Source: CAYNUJ01 sp964621225
GTDB taxonomy: Bacteria > Bacteroidota > Ignavibacteria > Ignavibacteriales > Melioribacteraceae
Direction: 5' to 3'
DNA length: 14,725 bases
Assembly: GCA_964621225.1 (NCBI GenBank)
Contig: CAZULK010000059.1
Location: forward strand, 1-14,725
In this document: piece after piece, positions 7,278-14,068 of the stretch
How positions within the stretch are numbered: the first letter of the stretch is position 1
Layout: every line of letters begins with the position of its first letter
The notes under the pieces: model-generated
What the model saw: only the letters and a program-made list of their open reading frames with translations
Database searches by the model: none
What the model was told of the DNA's origin: nothing
Position numbers and translations under genes: made by a program

Positions 7278-9494
7278 ATGAAACGTCTCCTTCTGTATTT
7301 AAGCTGCGTGATCAATTTGATTGCGCAGCCATACTTTAATAAAAATGATTTTGACACTCATTTCATTAATCTATTATCTAATTCCAACGACGACTTAAAA
7401 TCAACCCGTGTACTCTGGGCAAATGGGGAAGAAAGTAAAGCCATCTCTATGATCACAGATTACTTTTCTTCTCAAATGTCAAAACGCTTCTTTTTCGATT
7501 GGAAGAAATTCGATAAAATTTTTTCTGAATACAGAGAAGGCTATTCTAATAAATTCGAAGAACATAGTAGAAGAGCTAACGAAATGCTCTCGCTCTATCA
7601 ATCACCCAATACGTGGAAACTTCCACAAAAAGCAAAAACCGGCTTAAATCTAACTTCATATCAATTCCGTCATCTGTCACGACAGCATAAAGCTTTCGAT
7701 ATAGCCTTAATTTATTGGCTTAACCCAAACAACGAGTTAATTGAATATTTGAATAACTTTGTTATTTCGTTGGAAAAAGCTTATTTGTCCGGAGAATATG
7801 AGAAAAGCGGTAATGGAGTTTTTGAATCCTTCAGAGCAGGATATAGGGTTTTTAACTGGCTTTACGTTTATAATATGCTTTTATCATCTGAAACGTTTTC
7901 CAAAGAAGCTCAATTTAGATTTTTAAAATCGTTTTACTACCACGCCCAAGAATTGTATAAGCAGACTAAAAAATTCAGATACGGAAACCATCATACCAAG
8001 GGAGTGATGGCTTTAAGCTTAATTTCCATTTTATTCCCCGAATTTGATACTGAAAAAATCTGGTTAAAACATTCCCTAGAAATGTTGGAAATGCATTTAA
8101 GGAAAGAGGTTAACGAAGACGGATTCCAGAGTGAAAGGTCTGTGCATTATCATATGGGAGATATTTATAATTATCTTTACACATATATTTTAGCGAAGAA
8201 AAATAAGGTCGAACTATCAGGTATTTTTCTCGAACGCTATTATAAAATGTTTGAATGCTTAACCAAGATTGCTTATCCGAACAAAACCCTTCCTGTTCTT
8301 CAAGATGATACGGATCAACCATTTGCCGAATTCAACCAGATTGACAACATTATGGCTATCGGCACCGTTATATTCGAAGAGCCTAAATTCAAATATTTTT
8401 CGAGTGATAGAGTCTCACCAAAGGATTATTGGGTTTTCGGTTCATCTATGCACGATAAATTAACGTTAATAACAAAAAGTAAACCGGAATTTAATTCGGT
8501 TAGTTTGCCTCAAACAGGTTATTATGCATTCAGAAGCGGATGGAATAAAGATGATTTTACTATTATTCTTTCAAACGGATTGAACGAAAGAAAACCGGAT
8601 CATCAACATGGTGATATGTTGGGAATACAAGCCTACGGATACAATGCATATTTGCTCCCAAATTATCAAACGAGATATAATGTGAGCGAATTTCCTTATT
8701 TCAAAAATTCATTTGCAAAAAATATTTGTATAGTCGACTCGATTCCATTGGGACTAAATTGGAAACAGAACTCGGGGAAATCGGGATTTGGCAAATTTAA
8801 GACACTTCCACATCCGAGAACATTAAGTTGGATAAACGGTAAGCAATTCGATTTTTATCTCGGCACTCATGACGCTTATGCTAAAATTAACGTTGATTAT
8901 AAAAGAGGCTTACTATTTTTTAAAGACAATTTCGCGATTGTAATTGATGATTTTCATTCCTCCGGTGAACACAGCTATCAACAAATTTGGCAGGGGGACT
9001 TTGATGATTATGATAAAAGGTTATACAGATTGGTAAAACAAAACGGGGCGGGATTAGATATTTATCAATTTATTAATGCAGGCTATACAATTACAAAATC
9101 AACAACTTTAGGGAAATCGAATACAATTATTGAAACAAAAGATAAAGATTTTACATTTGTTTCATTGTTATATCCCTATAGTGTAATCGATTATAGGTTG
9201 GATGAAAATTCCATTGGAAAAAAGATGGTTGTAAACGGTTGGGAATTTTCCTCATGCTGGAATGAAACTAAAAATTGTGATGCCGATCTGTTTGCCAAGA
9301 AGGGAAACGATAGAGTTCTGATTAATTTCACGGAGTATAAAGATAATCTGTTCCAGTTAACATCAGAAGAAAAAATATCCGTTTTTATCGAGGGGAATCA
9401 AATCTATAATCTCACAGGCAATGAAATTAGATTTAATCTTAATGGAAAAAATATCACTATTCCTTTGGCTGATAAAATAGTTGTGCATGAATAA
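7278..9494 (+). CDS. Exported heparinase II/III-fold protein, putative second uronate polysaccharide lyase
   Basis: A 738-residue protein with a Sec-type signal peptide (1-16, LIA before QPYF). An N-terminal helical toroid domain (about 20-400) contains YQFRHLSRQHKAFDIAL, NHH at 237-239 (RYGNHHTKG) and DGFQSERSVHYH (281-292), the pattern typical of heparinase II/III-fold lyases, where Asn/His and Tyr do the chemistry. The C-terminal beta-sandwich part begins near 412 (GYYAFRSGW) and carries PDHQHGDMLGIQAYGYN (440-456). It is clearly a different family or subfamily from the PL17 gene in the same operon. Its placement as PL15-, PL39- or unclassified-type cannot be settled by eye. N237, H238, Y291 and H444 are the best catalytic candidates. 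It likely acts in the periplasm on alginate or a related uronate polymer. Unlike its neighbours, no clear Shine-Dalgarno precedes the ATG, so it may be translated by coupling to the transporter gene 8 bases upstream. Confidence 0.8.
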   Translation: MKRLLLYLSCVINLIAQPYFNKNDFDTHFINLLSNSNDDLKSTRVLWANGEESKAISMITDYFSSQMSKRFFFDWKKFDKIFSEYREGYSNKFEEHSRRANEMLSLYQSPNTWKLPQKAKTGLNLTSYQFRHLSRQHKAFDIALIYWLNPNNELIEYLNNFVISLEKAYLSGEYEKSGNGVFESFRAGYRVFNWLYVYNMLLSSETFSKEAQFRFLKSFYYHAQELYKQTKKFRYGNHHTKGVMALSLISILFPEFDTEKIWLKHSLEMLEMHLRKEVNEDGFQSERSVHYHMGDIYNYLYTYILAKKNKVELSGIFLERYYKMFECLTKIAYPNKTLPVLQDDTDQPFAEFNQIDNIMAIGTVIFEEPKFKYFSSDRVSPKDYWVFGSSMHDKLTLITKSKPEFNSVSLPQTGYYAFRSGWNKDDFTIILSNGLNERKPDHQHGDMLGIQAYGYNAYLLPNYQTRYNVSEFPYFKNSFAKNICIVDSIPLGLNWKQNSGKSGFGKFKTLPHPRTLSWINGKQFDFYLGTHDAYAKINVDYKRGLLFFKDNFAIVIDDFHSSGEHSYQQIWQGDFDDYDKRLYRLVKQNGAGLDIYQFINAGYTITKSTTLGKSNTIIETKDKDFTFVSLLYPYSVIDYRLDENSIGKKMVVNGWEFSSCWNETKNCDADLFAKKGNDRVLINFTEYKDNLFQLTSEEKISVFIEGNQIYNLTGNEIRFNLNGKNITIPLADKIVVHE

Positions 9495-9538
9495 TCTTTT
9501 AGCCTGAATACCCACCAAAATAAAAAAAATTATACCCC

Positions 9539-9566
9539 GCAAGGTTTTCTCCGGTTTGTCGTCTAA
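9539..9566 (+). promoter_or_regulatory. ECF sigma-type promoter upstream of the sigma factor gene
   Basis: A -35 element GCAAGG (9539-9544) is separated by 15 bases, including a T-run, from a -10 element CGTCTAA (9560-9566). CGTC is a common -10 core for ECF sigma factors. The same layout recurs at 11101-11128, with the -35 core CAAG, TTTT, CCGG and GTCGTCTAA all preserved at matching or nearly matching positions. Transcription would start around 9572-9576, leaving an untranslated leader of about 40 bases before the ATG at 9616. It would make the sigma gene self-activated. The -35 assignment is less certain than the -10. Confidence 0.7.
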
Positions 9567-9615
9567 AATGTTATATTAGGGAAAAAAGATTATTATCTGA
9601 GGAAAAAGACCGTTA

Positions 9616-10152
9616 ATGACTGAATTCAGGAAAATTGTGAATGAGCATGAAGAAAGAGTGAGAAACACTTTGTTCAGGTTCGTAAAAACCAGGGAAGATA
9701 CCGAAGATATTGCACAGGAGGTATTTATTCAGGTTTACGAATCGATGGGAAAGTTCAGGGGAGATGCGGAATTGTCAACCTGGATTTATAAAATAACGGT
9801 AAATAAGGCGATAGATTTTTTGAGAAGGAAGAAAAGGAAAAAAAGATTTGCTCAGTTAACTTCTATTTTTGGCAATGATGAAGAATATGAGGAAGTTAAT
9901 ATCCCGTCAAGTTCGAATCCTGCTTCGGATTTGGAAACTGAGCAAAGAAAAGAAATATTAAATATGGCTCTGGACAAACTTCCGGAGAACCAAAGGACTG
10001 CAATAATTCTCAGCCGTTACGAAGGATTCTCGAACAAGGAAATTGCAAAAATAATGAGTAGTTCTGTCTCTTCGGTTGAATCTTTATTACATAGAGCCAA
10101 AAAGAATCTGCATAAAATACTATACGATTATTATGAAAAGAAAATATTTTAG
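9616..10152 (+). CDS. RNA polymerase sigma factor, ECF subfamily (RpoE-like)
   Basis: A 178-residue sigma factor with only region 2 and region 4, the ECF layout. Region 2 (about 10-77) has DIAQEVFIQVY (31-41) for core binding and -10 recognition and TWIYKITVNKAIDFLR (55-70), followed by a basic run. A variable acidic linker (80-112) leads to region 4 (about 114-170), with LDKLPENQRTAIILSRYEG and a helix-turn-helix SNKEIAKIMSSSVSSVESLLHRA (139-161) that reads the -35. It has no additional C-terminal sensor domain, so control should come from a partner protein. The next two genes encode a small membrane protein and a periplasmic sensor, which fits an anti-sigma circuit. A GAGG site lies about 13 bases before the ATG. 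Confidence 0.93.
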   Translation: MTEFRKIVNEHEERVRNTLFRFVKTREDTEDIAQEVFIQVYESMGKFRGDAELSTWIYKITVNKAIDFLRRKKRKKRFAQLTSIFGNDEEYEEVNIPSSSNPASDLETEQRKEILNMALDKLPENQRTAIILSRYEGFSNKEIAKIMSSSVSSVESLLHRAKKNLHKILYDYYEKKIF

Positions 10153-10173
10153 AAATAGCCTTAGAGGTGAAGG

Positions 10174-10500
10174 ATGAATAAAAAAGAACAAATTGAAAAT
10201 GAAATTGAAAAAACATTACAGTTGTTTGAAAATGCCGAGAGGCTCGAACCCGATCCTCATTTCGTTACAAGAGTTGAGGCTGTTATCCGAGAAGAAGAAA
10301 ATGAAAAATTCGTATTCTCATTATTTTTGAAACCGGCCTTCTATATAGTGCTGTTTCTTCTGAATTTTACTTCGGCGTATTTTTATTTGACTGATGGGAA
10401 CAATTCGATTGAAACAAGTACAAATTCTGAATTAGTTGAAGTATTTACGAATGATTTTAATATTAGCAATTCTAGCTTAAATCTATTAAATATTCAGTAG
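10174..10500 (+). CDS. Small single-span membrane protein, probable anti-sigma factor
   Basis: A 108-residue protein with a charged N-terminal part (1-48, helical, containing IEKTLQLFENAERLEPDPHFV), one membrane segment (about 51-72) and a short polar C-terminal tail. With the positive-inside rule and no signal peptide, the N-terminus should face the cytoplasm, where it could hold the ECF sigma factor. It lacks the HxxxCxxC zinc anti-sigma motif and is about the size of CnrY-type anti-sigma factors. The gene starts 21 bases after the sigma stop with a good GAGGTG site. The function rests on position and topology only; sequence similarity to a known anti-sigma family is not evident by eye. Confidence 0.62.
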   Translation: MNKKEQIENEIEKTLQLFENAERLEPDPHFVTRVEAVIREEENEKFVFSLFLKPAFYIVLFLLNFTSAYFYLTDGNNSIETSTNSELVEVFTNDFNISNSSLNLLNIQ

Positions 10501-10508
10501 GTGTGAAG

Positions 10509-11036
10509 ATGGATATAATTAAACAAAATAGAAAACTAAAAATAGCAGTTACCGTTTTAATAGTAATGAATATTATTACAATCGCATTGTTGTGGATTGG
10601 ACGCCCTACGGGTCCCGGACCAGGTGGAATGCCTTTATCTCCCGAAGAAGAAAAGGAAAAGGTAAGTGCTCTTCTAAAAGATAAACTCGGTTTTAACCAG
10701 GAGCAGATAGAAAGATATCTTAATTTGCGAGCCGAGCATTACAAAGCCGCATCCGACTTGAATAGAGAAGTCCAATTACTAAAAAAGGAAATGTTTGACA
10801 GAGTATTGGAGAATGAAAAAGATGTCTCAAGTCCTGATTCTTTGCTAAATCTGATTCTATTAAAACAGGCTGATATCGAAAAATTAACTTATAATCATTT
10901 TCTTAAATTAAAAGAACTATGCGGCAAGGAGCAGAAGGAGAAATTAAAAATATTAATGCACCAAATGTTTCATCCTCAATTACCCCCACCCGATCAAAAC
11001 CCAGCCGAAGGGAAGGGAGTGCCTCCAAGGCCTTAG
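10509..11036 (+). CDS. Membrane-anchored periplasmic Spy/CpxP/CnrX-like sensor (heavy-metal resistance fold)
   Basis: About 175 residues from the ATG at 10509, which has AGGTG (10499-10503) at ideal spacing; an in-frame GTG at 10503 is the other possible start. The N-terminus is a membrane anchor (12-30), followed by a Gly/Pro linker (GRPTGPGPGG) and a helical domain (45-157). LGFNQEQIERYLNLRAEHY (60-78) echoes the LTxxQ motif of the Spy/CpxP family, and YNHFLKLKELCGKEQKEK (128-145) is typical of periplasmic heavy-metal sensor proteins in this superfamily. Possible metal ligands are H77, H130, C138, M150, H151, M153 and H155. The tail is proline-rich. Placed after the sigma and likely anti-sigma genes, it probably senses a periplasmic cue, as CnrX does for cobalt and nickel. 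The actual cue is not shown. Confidence 0.78.
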   Translation: MDIIKQNRKLKIAVTVLIVMNIITIALLWIGRPTGPGPGGMPLSPEEEKEKVSALLKDKLGFNQEQIERYLNLRAEHYKAASDLNREVQLLKKEMFDRVLENEKDVSSPDSLLNLILLKQADIEKLTYNHFLKLKELCGKEQKEKLKILMHQMFHPQLPPPDQNPAEGKGVPPRP

Positions 11037-11056
11037 GACGAATGATGATTTTGATG

Positions 11057-11080
11057 CCCCTCAGTTGAGGGGTTTTTTAT
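11057..11080 (+). terminator. Rho-independent terminator after the sigma/anti-sigma/sensor operon
   Basis: A perfect 6-bp GC-rich stem (CCCCTC at 11057-11062, GAGGGG at 11067-11072) with an AGTT loop is followed at once by six T bases (11073-11078). It lies 20 bases after the sensor gene stop and just before the second ECF promoter. It separates the regulatory operon from the lipoprotein pair. Confidence 0.88.
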
Positions 11081-11100
11081 TTTAAAAAATTATCATCACA

Positions 11101-11128
11101 ACAAGATTTTTCCGGAACCGTCGTCTAA
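11101..11128 (+). promoter_or_regulatory. ECF sigma-type promoter upstream of the DUF1566 lipoprotein pair
   Basis: A -35 element ACAAGA (11101-11106), a 15-base T-rich spacer and a -10 element CGTCTAA (11122-11128) match the element at 9539-9566 base for base in CAAG, TTTT and GTCGTCTAA, with identical 27-base overall spacing. Transcription would start near 11134-11138 and give a leader of about 30 bases. The promoter follows directly after the terminator, so the lipoprotein genes probably depend on it. GGAAC at 11114-11118 is too close to the -10 to be its -35. Confidence 0.72.
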
Positions 11129-11168
11129 GAATTAAAAGTAATTATAAATATCAATTAGGAGAAACAAC

Positions 11169-12425
11169 ATGGTAGTAAGAATAGGATTCATATTAATATT
11201 AGTTTTTCTATTGGTTAGTGTTTCTGCATGCCAAAATTCGTCCTCACTAATCGAAAATTCTACTTCAACAGATAATTTACCCAATATAACAGGGTATCCG
11301 ATAGTGAGTACAAATCAGACGAAATATTTCAATGATATAACGGAAATATCTCAACCTGCTGAGGGAAGTGAATATTATGGTCAAGATGCGAACTTCAGTA
11401 AAAACGAACCAAATTACCAAGATAATGGTGACGGAACAGTGACGGATATGGTAACCGGATTAATGTGGGCACAAAGCCCGGATCTGAATGGTGATGGGAA
11501 TATTGATGCTTCCGATAAGAAGACATACTCAGAAGCCGTATCCGGAGCTTCAACATTTAACCTGGGCGGATATTCGGATTGGAGATTGCCAACAATAAAA
11601 GAGCTTTATTCACTCATTATGTTTAGCGGAAAAGACCCAAGCGGTTATAATGGAACTGATGAAAGCAGTTTAACTCCGTTTATTAATACGGACTACTTTG
11701 ATTTTGCCTACGGAGATACTCAAGCGGGCGAAAGAATAATTGATGCTCAATTTGCAAGTTCAACGATGTACGTGGATGGTGAGTTGTTATTCGGAGTAAA
11801 TTTTGCCGACGGTAGAATTAAAGGATACGGACTTACAATGCCATTCGATAATAGGGAAAAAACTTTTTACGTCCTCTATGTGAGGGGTAATACGGAATAT
11901 GGAATAAATAATTTTGTAGATAACGGAGATGGTACTATTACGGATAAAGCGACAGGATTGATGTGGATGAAAGATGATAGCAAAAAAGGAATGACTTGGA
12001 AAGAGGCTCTTGTTTATGCAGACACATTCAAGTACGCAGGATATTCGGATTGGAGACTCCCGGATGCAAAGGAATTGCAAAGTATAGTAGATTATTCCAG
12101 ATCTCCCGGTACAACATCTTCGGCTTCTATAGATCCCTTATTTAATTCCACTTCCATAACAAATGAAGCGGGTGAAATAGATTACCCGTTTTATTGGACG
12201 AGTACCACTCACGAAAATATGATGACCGGAAATGAGGGTGGATGGGCAGTTTATGTGTCTTTCGGAAGAGCAATGGGAAATATGGGCGGTTGGCAAGATG
12301 TGCATGGTGCCGGTGCTCAACGCAGCGATCCTAAGTCGGGTGATCCTGAAGAATATTCCGAAGGACATGGTCCCCAAGGTGATGCAGTTAGAATTTACAA
12401 TTATGTGAGATTAGTAAGAAACTAA
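11169..12425 (+). CDS. Two-domain DUF1566 (Lcl C-terminal) lipoprotein, first paralogue
   Basis: A 418-residue lipoprotein. A hydrophobic signal (1-20) ends in the lipobox VSAC, so C21 is the lipidated cysteine, and a Ser/Thr/Asn-rich linker follows (22-40). Two DUF1566 units follow. The first begins at DNGDGTVTDMVTGLMW (85-100) and includes GGYSDWRLPTIKELYSL (133-149). The second begins at DNGDGTITDKATGLMW (251-266) and includes AGYSDWRLPDAKELQS (290-305). The first unit carries an inserted calcium-loop-like sequence, DLNGDGNIDASD (105-116). DUF1566 domains occur in surface and exported proteins, often of unknown role, and resemble formylglycine-generating-enzyme or lectin-like folds. It is likely anchored in the outer membrane or periplasm. 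It has an AGGAG site and an ECF-type promoter just upstream. The function is unknown. Confidence 0.87.
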   Translation: MVVRIGFILILVFLLVSVSACQNSSSLIENSTSTDNLPNITGYPIVSTNQTKYFNDITEISQPAEGSEYYGQDANFSKNEPNYQDNGDGTVTDMVTGLMWAQSPDLNGDGNIDASDKKTYSEAVSGASTFNLGGYSDWRLPTIKELYSLIMFSGKDPSGYNGTDESSLTPFINTDYFDFAYGDTQAGERIIDAQFASSTMYVDGELLFGVNFADGRIKGYGLTMPFDNREKTFYVLYVRGNTEYGINNFVDNGDGTITDKATGLMWMKDDSKKGMTWKEALVYADTFKYAGYSDWRLPDAKELQSIVDYSRSPGTTSSASIDPLFNSTSITNEAGEIDYPFYWTSTTHENMMTGNEGGWAVYVSFGRAMGNMGGWQDVHGAGAQRSDPKSGDPEEYSEGHGPQGDAVRIYNYVRLVRN

Positions 12426-12440
12426 AAAAAGGAGGATAAA

Positions 12441-13607
12441 ATGAAATCGATAAGAATGATTTTGTTAATGTTCATTGCTGCTTTGCTTTTTGCATGCAAT
12501 AATAACTCAAATCCTGTAGATAGCACAACAACAAGTTCGGAGCCGGGAATTAATTCAATATTCAAGATTGTTTCTACCGGGCAGTCAAAATGCTATGATA
12601 GCGAAGGCAACGAGATTTCTTTCCCTAATCAAGGTGAAGATTATTACGGTCAGGATGCGCAATTTGCAAAGAATAACTTCTCGTTCAAAGATAACGGTGA
12701 TGGAACAATATCGGATTTAAATACGGGATTGATGTGGCAGCAAGTGCCCAGTTCAAAAACTTTTACATGGCAGGAAGCTGTGGATTATTGCAATAGTCTT
12801 GAATTGGGCGGATATTCCGATTGGAGAATGCCGAGTGCAAAAGAACTTTATTCTATAGAGAATTTTTCGGAAGGTTGGCCTTACTTGGACACAAAATATT
12901 TTACACTTGCAAGCGGAAGAATTACAAAAGACGAACAATACTGGACATCAAATTATTATGTTGGCACTACAGTGGAAGGAGGCAACAATGCAGCTTTTGG
13001 TGTTAATTTCGTGACGGGACACATTAAAGCGTATCCGGCAAATGCTTCGGGACCAATTGGAGGAAAATATGTAAGAGCAGTTAGAGGGGATTATTATGGT
13101 AATAATGATTTTAAAGATAACGGTGATGAAACGATTACGGATAATGCAACTGGACTAATGTGGACTAAAAATGATTTCGGTCCTTATGATTGGAAGGAGG
13201 CATTAAAATTTGCAGATACGGTCAACTACGCAGGTTACTCGGATTGGAGATTACCCAATGTAAAAGAATTGCAAAGCATAGTGGATTATTCATATTCACC
13301 AACAGCAACTGATGCGGCTAAAATTGGTCCGGCAATCAATCCAATGTTTTCTTCTACTCAAATAACAAACGAAGCCGGCTCACCGGATTATCCATACTAC
13401 TGGAGTAGTACTTCTGCCCGGTTTAATTCGGGTGGGCCGCTCTATTATGCATGGTACGTGGCATTCGGAAGTGCGGTAAATCCGCAAGGAGACGACTTCC
13501 ACGGTGCCGGTGCGGTAAGATTTGATACAAAGATTGAAGGTGGTCCTTCCGGGGAAGGTGGAGAACGAATATATAATTATGTGAGATTAGTAAGAGATGC
13601 AAAATAA
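12441..13607 (+). CDS. Two-domain DUF1566 (Lcl C-terminal) lipoprotein, second paralogue
   Basis: A 388-residue lipoprotein and tandem paralogue of the preceding gene, 15 bases downstream with a strong GGAGG site and surely in the same transcript. The signal (1-18) ends in lipobox LFAC, with C19 lipidated, followed by an N/S/T-rich linker. Two DUF1566 units are visible: DNGDGTISDLNTGLMW (84-99) with GGYSDWRMPSAKELYSI (123-139), and DNGDETITDNATGLMW (226-241) with AGYSDWRLPNVKELQS (264-279). The EYYGQDANFSKN-type segment before the first unit is shared with the first paralogue (here DYYGQDAQFAKN), as is the C-terminal end (RIYNYVRLVR). It lacks the calcium-loop insert of its neighbour. The biochemical role is unknown; a surface or envelope-stress role is inferred from the regulation. 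Confidence 0.87.
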   Translation: MKSIRMILLMFIAALLFACNNNSNPVDSTTTSSEPGINSIFKIVSTGQSKCYDSEGNEISFPNQGEDYYGQDAQFAKNNFSFKDNGDGTISDLNTGLMWQQVPSSKTFTWQEAVDYCNSLELGGYSDWRMPSAKELYSIENFSEGWPYLDTKYFTLASGRITKDEQYWTSNYYVGTTVEGGNNAAFGVNFVTGHIKAYPANASGPIGGKYVRAVRGDYYGNNDFKDNGDETITDNATGLMWTKNDFGPYDWKEALKFADTVNYAGYSDWRLPNVKELQSIVDYSYSPTATDAAKIGPAINPMFSSTQITNEAGSPDYPYYWSSTSARFNSGGPLYYAWYVAFGSAVNPQGDDFHGAGAVRFDTKIEGGPSGEGGERIYNYVRLVRDAK

Positions 13608-13610
13608 TTA

Positions 13611-13640
13611 TTTGGCGGGGGAGTTTTCTCTCCTGCCAAA
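13611..13640. terminator. Bidirectional hairpin terminator between convergent operons
   Basis: A 13-bp inverted repeat (13611-13623 and 13628-13640) includes two G-U wobbles when read on the + strand and has a TTTT loop. It lies 3 bases after the stop of the second DUF1566 gene (ends 13607) and 2 bases past the stop of the PCuAC gene, which runs the other way. AT-rich flanks on both sides (ATTTATTT after it on +, ATAATTATTT on -) let it act in both directions, although neither side has an unbroken T-run. On the - strand the G-U pairs become A-C mismatches, so it may be weaker for the copper genes. Confidence 0.75.
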
Positions 13641-13642
13641 AT

Positions 13643-14068
13643 TTATTTCACTCTACAATTTGTTTCAACCTCTCCAAATTGTGAGAATATTAACTTTACT
13701 TTAAATTTCTCTCCGACTTTAACATCTTGGAGCAATCGAATAAGCATTATGTGATACTTGCCCGGTTCCAAAGTTAATGTTTCCCCTCTGTTAACCGGAA
13801 GTGCTTTCAGATGTTTCATTCCTTTTCTTCCGTCCTCGGTTTCAAAGCTTTCATGGATTTGAACTATATGAGCGAAGTTTGCTTTTGCTGCAATTAAAGT
13901 ATCGTTTATTCCGGTGTTATTGACGATTTTCAAAAATAAGCCTGAATTCATCCCTTTTGCAGCCGGTCTTATCCAAGCGTCTTGTAGAATTATGCCTTTC
14001 TTACTTTCTTCTTTGCTGCAAGCGGATATTGAAAAAATTATTATCAGTATCAAAAATATCTTTTTCAT
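13643..14068 (-). CDS. PCuAC-family copper chaperone lipoprotein
   Basis: A 141-residue lipoprotein with lipobox ISAC (C17). The body is a single PCuAC (DUF461) domain, a periplasmic Cu(I) chaperone that helps load the CuA site of cytochrome c oxidase. The family pattern H(M)-X10-M-X21-H-X-M is met by H72 with E73 replacing the optional Met, M84, H106 and M108. It starts inside the end of the SCO gene (the SCO stop and this start share TGA/ATG at 14065-14068), so the two are translationally coupled. The pairing of PCuAC with SCO is a common copper-delivery module. I see no oxidase genes in the window. Confidence 0.9.
   Translation of the reverse strand: MKKIFLILIIIFSISACSKEESKKGIILQDAWIRPAAKGMNSGLFLKIVNNTGINDTLIAAKANFAHIVQIHESFETEDGRKGMKHLKALPVNRGETLTLEPGKYHIMLIRLLQDVKVGEKFKVKLIFSQFGEVETNCRVK

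Noticed and set aside
7278..7310. Lipobox at C10 (YLSC) in the second lyase-like protein
   Set aside because: Only a few hydrophobic residues precede the cysteine and the hydrophobic stretch continues past it; a signal peptidase I site after LIA (residue 16) fits better.
9495..9538. Terminator after the alginate operon
   Set aside because: I looked for a hairpin plus T-run between the lyase stop and the ECF promoter and found none; the A-run at 9522-9529 is not preceded by a stem.
11114..11119. GGAACC as a classical ECF -35 element
   Set aside because: It lies only 2 bases before the CGTC -10 core, far short of the 15-17 base spacing needed, and it is not kept at the matching site upstream of the sigma gene (GGTTTG there).
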